NCBI GenBank assembly: GCA_024277955.1
Contig: JAJRUE010000307.1
Coordinates: 1-8,688, forward strand
Reading direction: 5' to 3'
Source: Alphaproteobacteria bacterium
GTDB taxonomy: Bacteria > Pseudomonadota > Alphaproteobacteria > Rhodobacterales > Rhodobacteraceae
Length of the DNA: 8,688 nt
How positions within the stretch are numbered: the first letter of the stretch is position 1; every line of letters begins with the position of its first letter. Both the position numbers and the translations under genes were made by a program. Below, one piece after another: positions 5,385 to 8,688 of the stretch. Below the pieces are notes generated by a model. That model searched no databases, was not told the DNA's origin, and saw nothing but the letters and a program-made list of their open reading frames with translations.

Positions 5385-7146
5385 CCAGGACCAGTTCGAC
5401 CGCGCCTTCCTGCGCGCCCGCGTCGCCCAGTTCCGCGACCAGGTGGCGCGGCGCCTCGACGGCAGCCTGAGCGAGGAAGAATTCCGCCCGCTTCGCCTGA
5501 TGAACGGGGTCTATCTGCAGCTGCACGCCTACATGCTGCGCGTGGCGATCCCCTATGGCACGCTGAACGCCCGGCAGATGCGCGCGCTGGCCGATATCGC
5601 GACCCGCTGGGACAAGGGCTATGGCCATTTCACCACGCGGCAGAACATCCAGTTCAACTGGCCCCGCCTGGTGGACGTGCCCGACATGCTGGACGCGCTG
5701 GCCGAGGTCGGACTGCACGCGATCCAGACCTCGGGCAACACCATCCGCAACGTCACCGCCGACCATTTCGCCGGCGCCGCCGCCGACGAGGTCGAAGACC
5801 CCCGCCCCTGGGCCGAGCTGCTGCGCCAGTGGTCCACCGACCATGCCGAGTTCCAGGGCCTGCCGCGCAAGTTCAAGATCGCTCTGTCCGGCGCGCGCCG
5901 CGACCGGGCGGTGCTGCACGCCCATGACATCGGCCTGCAGATCCTGCGCGGCGAGGCGGGCGAGCCTGGCTTTCGGGTGCTGGCGGGGGGCGGGCTGGGG
6001 CGCACGCCGGTCAAGGCGCAACTGCTGCGCGGCTTCCTGCCGGCGCGCGACCTGCTGCCTTATGTCGAGGCGGTGGTCAGCACCTACAACCTGCTTGGCC
6101 GGCGCGACAACAAGTACAAGGCCCGGATCAAGATCACCCTGCGCGAAACCGGGCTCGCCCCCTTCCGCGAAATGGTAGAGCAACGTTTCGCGCTGCTCCG
6201 CCCGGATTTCGCCGGCGCCGATCAGGCGCTGCTGGCCCGGCTGCGGCGCCAGTTCGCCCCGCCGGCGCTGCGCCGCGCCGCGCTTGACGGTTTCCGGGCG
6301 GCGCGCCGGCGCGACCCGGTGTTTCGCGCCTGGTGCGACACCAACCTGACCGCCCACCGCCAGCCGGACCACGCCATCGTCACCGTGTCGCTCAAGGCCC
6401 ATGGCGCAACGCCGGGGGACGCGAGTGCGGCGCAGATGCGCCTGCTGGCCGATCTGGCCGAACAATACAGCCACGACGAGCTGCGCATCAGCCACGAACA
6501 GAACGTGATCCTGCCGCATGTGCACAAGGCCGATCTGCCGGCACTGCACGCAGCGCTGCGCGGGGCCGGGCTGGCGACCGCCAATGTGGGGCTGGCCAGC
6601 GACATCATCGCCTGCCCAGGGATGGACTATTGCGCGCTGGCGACCGCGCGCTCGATCCCGGTGGCGCAGGCGATCGCGCGGCGTCTGGAGGCCTTGCGGA
6701 TCGAACGCGACATCGGCCCGCTCAGGATCAAGATATCGGGCTGCATCAACGCCTGCGGCCACCACCATCTGGGCGATATCGGCATTCTCGGTCTCGACCG
6801 CGCCGGGGTGGAAAACTACCAGATCACGCTGGGCGGCGACGCCGGCAGCGGCAATCTGGGCGAAAACTACGCCCTGGGCGAACGCGCCGGGCCGGGGTTT
6901 GCCAACGACCAGATCCTGCCCGCGGTCGAGCGCCTGATCCAGGCCTATCTGCGCCTGCGCACCGGGCCGGACGAAGCCTTTGCCGACACCTTCCGCCGGC
7001 TGGGGGCCGCGCCGTTTCGGGCCGCGCTCTACCCAGACGAAGCCTCTGAAAACGCACGGAAATCAGACCAGAAAACGGACCCGCAAGATGACCAGCCCAA
7101 TGACCAGCCCAATGACCAGCCTGAAAACCGCGCCGACGCCGCCTGA
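5377..7146 (+). CDS. cysI: Ferredoxin-type assimilatory sulfite (nitrite/sulfite) reductase
   Basis: Six-electron reduction of sulfite to sulfide with a coupled [4Fe-4S] cluster and sirohaem; cytoplasmic, 589 residues. The cluster cysteines are CPGMDYC (C413, C419) and GCINAC (C456, C460), with the standard C-x5-C and C-x3-C spacing. Residues expected to bind sulfite and sirohaem are present: R88 in TTRQN, R124 in NTIRNV, and K165/K167 in LPRKFKIA, matching the basic residues of the Escherichia coli haemoprotein. Two ferredoxin-like half-domains are visible (about 50-170 and 320-400). I chose the ATG at 5377 because MHDQDQFDRAF resembles family N termini; an ATG at 5353 would add eight residues. 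The last 30 or so residues (from about 556) are a hydrophilic tail with NDQP repeats that does not belong to the family core and overlaps the cysH start. Specificity for sulfite rather than nitrite is inferred from the cysH neighbour. Confidence 0.92.
   Translation: MHDQDQFDRAFLRARVAQFRDQVARRLDGSLSEEEFRPLRLMNGVYLQLHAYMLRVAIPYGTLNARQMRALADIATRWDKGYGHFTTRQNIQFNWPRLVDVPDMLDALAEVGLHAIQTSGNTIRNVTADHFAGAAADEVEDPRPWAELLRQWSTDHAEFQGLPRKFKIALSGARRDRAVLHAHDIGLQILRGEAGEPGFRVLAGGGLGRTPVKAQLLRGFLPARDLLPYVEAVVSTYNLLGRRDNKYKARIKITLRETGLAPFREMVEQRFALLRPDFAGADQALLARLRRQFAPPALRRAALDGFRAARRRDPVFRAWCDTNLTAHRQPDHAIVTVSLKAHGATPGDASAAQMRLLADLAEQYSHDELRISHEQNVILPHVHKADLPALHAALRGAGLATANVGLASDIIACPGMDYCALATARSIPVAQAIARRLEALRIERDIGPLRIKISGCINACGHHHLGDIGILGLDRAGVENYQITLGGDAGSGNLGENYALGERAGPGFANDQILPAVERLIQAYLRLRTGPDEAFADTFRRLGAAPFRAALYPDEASENARKSDQKTDPQDDQPNDQPNDQPENRADAA
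7088..7123 (+). repeat. Three tandem 12-bp units at the cysI/cysH overlap
   Basis: ATGACCAGCCCA occurs at 7088 and 7100, and ATGACCAGCCTG at 7112. In the cysI frame the units give NDQP-type repeats near the C terminus; in the cysH frame they give MTSP, MTSP and MTSL. Each unit therefore supplies one possible in-frame start codon for cysH. Confidence 0.9.
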
Positions 7147-7861
7147 CCACCCGGCCCCCGCCGGGCGCATCGCCCGCTGGAACGCCATGCTGGGCGCGCT
7201 GCCCGCGCCCGAACAACTGGCCGTGGCGCTGACATCGGCCGCCTTTGGCCGGCTGGCGCTGGTGTCCAGCTTTGGCGCCGAATCGGTGGTGCTGCTGCAC
7301 ATGGTGGCGCGCATCGACGCGGCCACGCCGGTGCTGTTTCTCGACACCGAACTGCTGTTTCCCGAAACCCTGCGCTACCAGCGCCAGGTGGCGGCGGCGC
7401 TTGGCCTGCGAGATCTGCGCGTCATTCGCCCCGACCGCGAAGCGCTTTTCGCCCGCGACACCGAAGGCCTGCTGCACCGCGCGGACCCCGACGCCTGCTG
7501 CGCCCTGCGCAAGGCCGAACCGCTGGCCCGCGCGCTGGCCGGGTTTTCCGGCTGGATCACCGGACGCAAGCGCTTTCAGGGCGGCCGGCGCGCCGACCTG
7601 CAGGCGGTCGAGGCCGATGGCCCCCGGCTCAAGCTCAACCCGCTGGCGGATTGGCGCCCCGACGACATCCAGGCCTATATGGCGCGCCACGACCTGCCTC
7701 GTCACCCGCTGGTGGCGCGCGGCTACCCGTCGATCGGCTGCGCCCCCTGCACCAGCCGCGCGGTGCCCGGCGAAGACCCCCGCGCCGGACGCTGGCGCGG
7801 GCTGGAAAAGACCGAATGCGGCATCCATTTCGCCGACCGGGGCGAAGGACGCGCGGCATGA
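7088..7861 (+). CDS. cysH: Adenylylsulfate (APS/PAPS) reductase, iron-sulfur type
   Basis: Reduces activated sulfate to sulfite with thioredoxin or a similar thiol donor. The protein has up to 257 residues. The adenylate-binding fold begins at VSSFGAESVVLLHM (59-72) and includes FLDTELLFPET (84-94). The cysteine pair CC (137-138) and CxxC (GCAPC, C218 and C221) form the ligand set of the [4Fe-4S] cluster found in reductases that use APS; PAPS-specific CysH enzymes lack it. The C-terminal ECGIH (243-247) holds the catalytic cysteine C244. ATG codons at 7088, 7100 and 7112 are all in frame; I give the first because GGA at 7077-7079 is the only ribosome-binding candidate, but homology begins only near residue 27, so any could be used. 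The gene overlaps cysI by up to 59 bases and DUF934 by ATGA. APS rather than PAPS as substrate is inferred from the cysteines. Confidence 0.93.
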   Translation: MTSPMTSPMTSLKTAPTPPDHPAPAGRIARWNAMLGALPAPEQLAVALTSAAFGRLALVSSFGAESVVLLHMVARIDAATPVLFLDTELLFPETLRYQRQVAAALGLRDLRVIRPDREALFARDTEGLLHRADPDACCALRKAEPLARALAGFSGWITGRKRFQGGRRADLQAVEADGPRLKLNPLADWRPDDIQAYMARHDLPRHPLVARGYPSIGCAPCTSRAVPGEDPRAGRWRGLEKTECGIHFADRGEGRAA

Positions 7862-8688
7862 GCGTGGTGGTAACCGATACCGGCTTTGCCAGCGCCGAGG
7901 CCGCCCTGGCCGACGCCGACGCCCCCGCCCCCGCGCCCGCCATGACCGAGATCGCACCGGATACCGGCCCCGACCGCATCGCGGCGCTGGCCCGCACGCC
8001 CGGCCCGCTGGCGGTGGCCTTTGCGGACCCCGCCGACGGGCGCGGCTTTACGCTGGCCCGCCTGCTGCGCCTGCACGGCTACCGCGGACATCTGCGCGCC
8101 CGCGGCAACCTGCTGCCCGATCAGTATCCGCTGGCCCGGCGCGCCGGGTTTGACGACGTGGAAATCGACGACGCCCGCGCCGCGCGCCAGCCGGAATTCC
8201 AGTGGACGCGCGCCATTCATTTGCATACATATGACTATCAGTCGCGGCTGAAAGGCGCGGTTTGGCCTTCAAACCGCCGCCTTGACCCCCTAGATAGGGG
8301 CGAACGCGCGCCCGAAGAGACATGCAGACCGATGAATGACCAGAGCCCCGCGACCAACCCAGTGGCCGATCCGCTGACCAAACCAGGGACCGACACCGTG
8401 AAAGACGCCGCCAAAGCCAGCCCCAGCGACGCAGCCGCCCGCAAGGCCCCGACCCTGCCCGACGCCCAGACCGTGACCGAGGTCACCCACTGGACCGACC
8501 GGCTGTTTTCCTTCCGGGTGACGCGGCCGCGCAGCTTGCGTTTCCGGTCCGGCGAATTCGTGATGATCGGGCTGATGGGCGACAATGGCAAGCCGCTGCT
8601 GCGCGCCTATTCCATCGCCTCGCCCGCCTGGGACGACGAACTGGAATTCTACTCGATCAAGGTGCCCGACGGGCCGCTGACCAGCCGC
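7858..8688 (+). CDS. DUF934 protein in one open frame with ferredoxin-NADP reductase (3' end outside window)
   Basis: Starts with ATG overlapping the cysH stop. Residues 1-132 are a DUF934 protein, a family that accompanies sulfite reductase and has no established reaction. The diagnostic block is DGRGFTLARLLRLHGYRGHL (60-79), then QYPLARRAGFDDVEI (89-103), and the usual end DYQSRLKG (126-133). No stop follows. The frame runs through about 65 residues of linker (tryptophan and arginine codons, then a Pro/Thr/Asp/Ala-rich stretch) into a ferredoxin-NADP reductase FAD domain beginning near LPDAQTV (200-206) and including the FAD motif RAYS (249-252). All codons from 7858 to the edge were read and none is a stop. 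Either this is a true fusion that joins the accessory protein to the enzyme supplying reduced ferredoxin, or a stop codon has been lost by mutation or sequencing error. M159 (8332) is a likely independent Fpr start. The N-terminal 20 or so residues after the start are Ala/Pro/Asp-rich. Confidence 0.72.
   Translation, partial: MSVVVTDTGFASAEAALADADAPAPAPAMTEIAPDTGPDRIAALARTPGPLAVAFADPADGRGFTLARLLRLHGYRGHLRARGNLLPDQYPLARRAGFDDVEIDDARAARQPEFQWTRAIHLHTYDYQSRLKGAVWPSNRRLDPLDRGERAPEETCRPMNDQSPATNPVADPLTKPGTDTVKDAAKASPSDAAARKAPTLPDAQTVTEVTHWTDRLFSFRVTRPRSLRFRSGEFVMIGLMGDNGKPLLRAYSIASPAWDDELEFYSIKVPDGPLTSR
8268..8296 (+). promoter_or_regulatory. Weak promoter candidate for a separate fpr message
   Basis: TTCAAA (8268-8273), 17 bp, then TAGATA (8291-8296) gives partial matches (4/6 and 3/6). 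A start near 8303 would leave a leader of about 29 bases before the ATG at 8332. It sits inside the linker part of the DUF934-fpr frame, where a normal operon would have an intergenic region. Confidence 0.3.
8287..8300. promoter_or_regulatory. Inverted repeat CCCCTA-GA-TAGGGG before fpr
   Basis: Six-base arms with a two-base centre form a perfect palindrome over the TAGATA of the promoter candidate. It could be an operator. It is too short, and not followed by a T-run, to be a good terminator. The binder is unknown. Confidence 0.4.
8332..8688 (+). CDS. fpr: Ferredoxin-NADP reductase, N-terminal part, as a separately initiated product
   Basis: FAD enzyme that transfers electrons between NADPH and ferredoxin or flavodoxin. 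From ATG 8332 there are 119 residues up to the window edge: a low-complexity leader of about 40 residues, then LPDAQTVTEVTHWTDRLFSFRV, the FAD-domain barrel GEFVMIGLM, the flavin motif RAYS and the following SIASPAWDDELEFYSIKVPDGPLTS, all typical of bacterial subclass Fpr. The NADP domain lies outside. GAAGAGA at 8314-8320 is a weak, rather distant ribosome binding site. The same frame continues upstream into DUF934 without a stop, so this entry is the alternative start within the longer frame. In the operon its task would be to feed ferredoxin for sulfite reductase. Identity of the domain is secure; independent initiation is not. Confidence 0.6.
   Translation, partial: MNDQSPATNPVADPLTKPGTDTVKDAAKASPSDAAARKAPTLPDAQTVTEVTHWTDRLFSFRVTRPRSLRFRSGEFVMIGLMGDNGKPLLRAYSIASPAWDDELEFYSIKVPDGPLTSR

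Noticed and set aside
5146..6768. 540-codon minus-strand frame opposite the sulfite reductase
   Set aside because: Shadow frame; composition is rich in Arg, Gly, Ala and Gln without domains, while the plus strand encodes CysI.
8332..8350. Similarity between AATGACCAGAGCCC at the fpr start and the 12-bp repeat at 7088
   Set aside because: Short match interrupted by an inserted base pair; can arise by chance and does not repeat.

Overview
This is a GC-rich bacterial window with densely packed genes, very probably from an alphaproteobacterium of the Rhodobacterales (Rhodobacteraceae). The assignment rests on the gene set and order (a divergent Lrp-type regulator, then DUF2849, sulfite reductase, cysH, DUF934 and ferredoxin-NADP reductase), on a 3-hydroxyisobutyrate dehydrogenase of the type usual there, and on intergenic palindromes that I recall from that group. 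I see no tRNA, rRNA, CRISPR array, insertion sequence or phage gene.

Layout. Positions 2-517 hold the 3' part of a 3-hydroxyisobutyrate dehydrogenase gene (mmsB). It overlaps by ATGA a Crp/Fnr-family regulator (514-1173). The next 226 bases contain a hairpin-rich repeat, a 17-bp tandem repeat and a TGTGAC/GTCACA palindrome, followed by a small DUF2892 membrane protein (1400-1609). An exported GH13 alpha-amylase (1669-3039) and a cytochrome P450 (3176-4393) follow on the same strand. Two consecutive perfect 23-bp palindromes separate the P450 from a convergent Lrp/AsnC regulator (4454-4915, minus strand).

The right half is an assimilatory sulfate-reduction operon that reads away from the Lrp gene: DUF2849 (5079-5384), ferredoxin-type sulfite reductase (5377-7146), CysH of the [4Fe-4S] APS-reductase type (7088-7861), DUF934 (from 7858) and ferredoxin-NADP reductase (Fpr, running off the right edge). 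Consecutive genes overlap throughout. CysH would make sulfite from adenylylsulfate, CysI would reduce it to sulfide with six electrons from ferredoxin, and Fpr could keep ferredoxin reduced from NADPH. DUF2849 and DUF934 are uncharacterised companions of this enzyme set. A good match to the Lrp consensus lies in the divergent promoter region, which suggests the neighbouring Lrp protein controls the operon and perhaps itself.

The most unusual point is that the DUF934 frame has no stop codon before fpr. DUF934, about 65 linker residues and the Fpr domain form one uninterrupted frame to the window edge, although the linker DNA still carries promoter-like and palindromic sequence typical of an intergenic region. 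Other points worth a second look are a 12-bp repeat that triplicates the possible cysH start codon, a P450 with alanine at the usual I-helix threonine position, and the palindrome pair at 4403-4449. I see no clearly new multi-gene system; the genes are mostly recognisable, and the novelty is in how they are joined and controlled.
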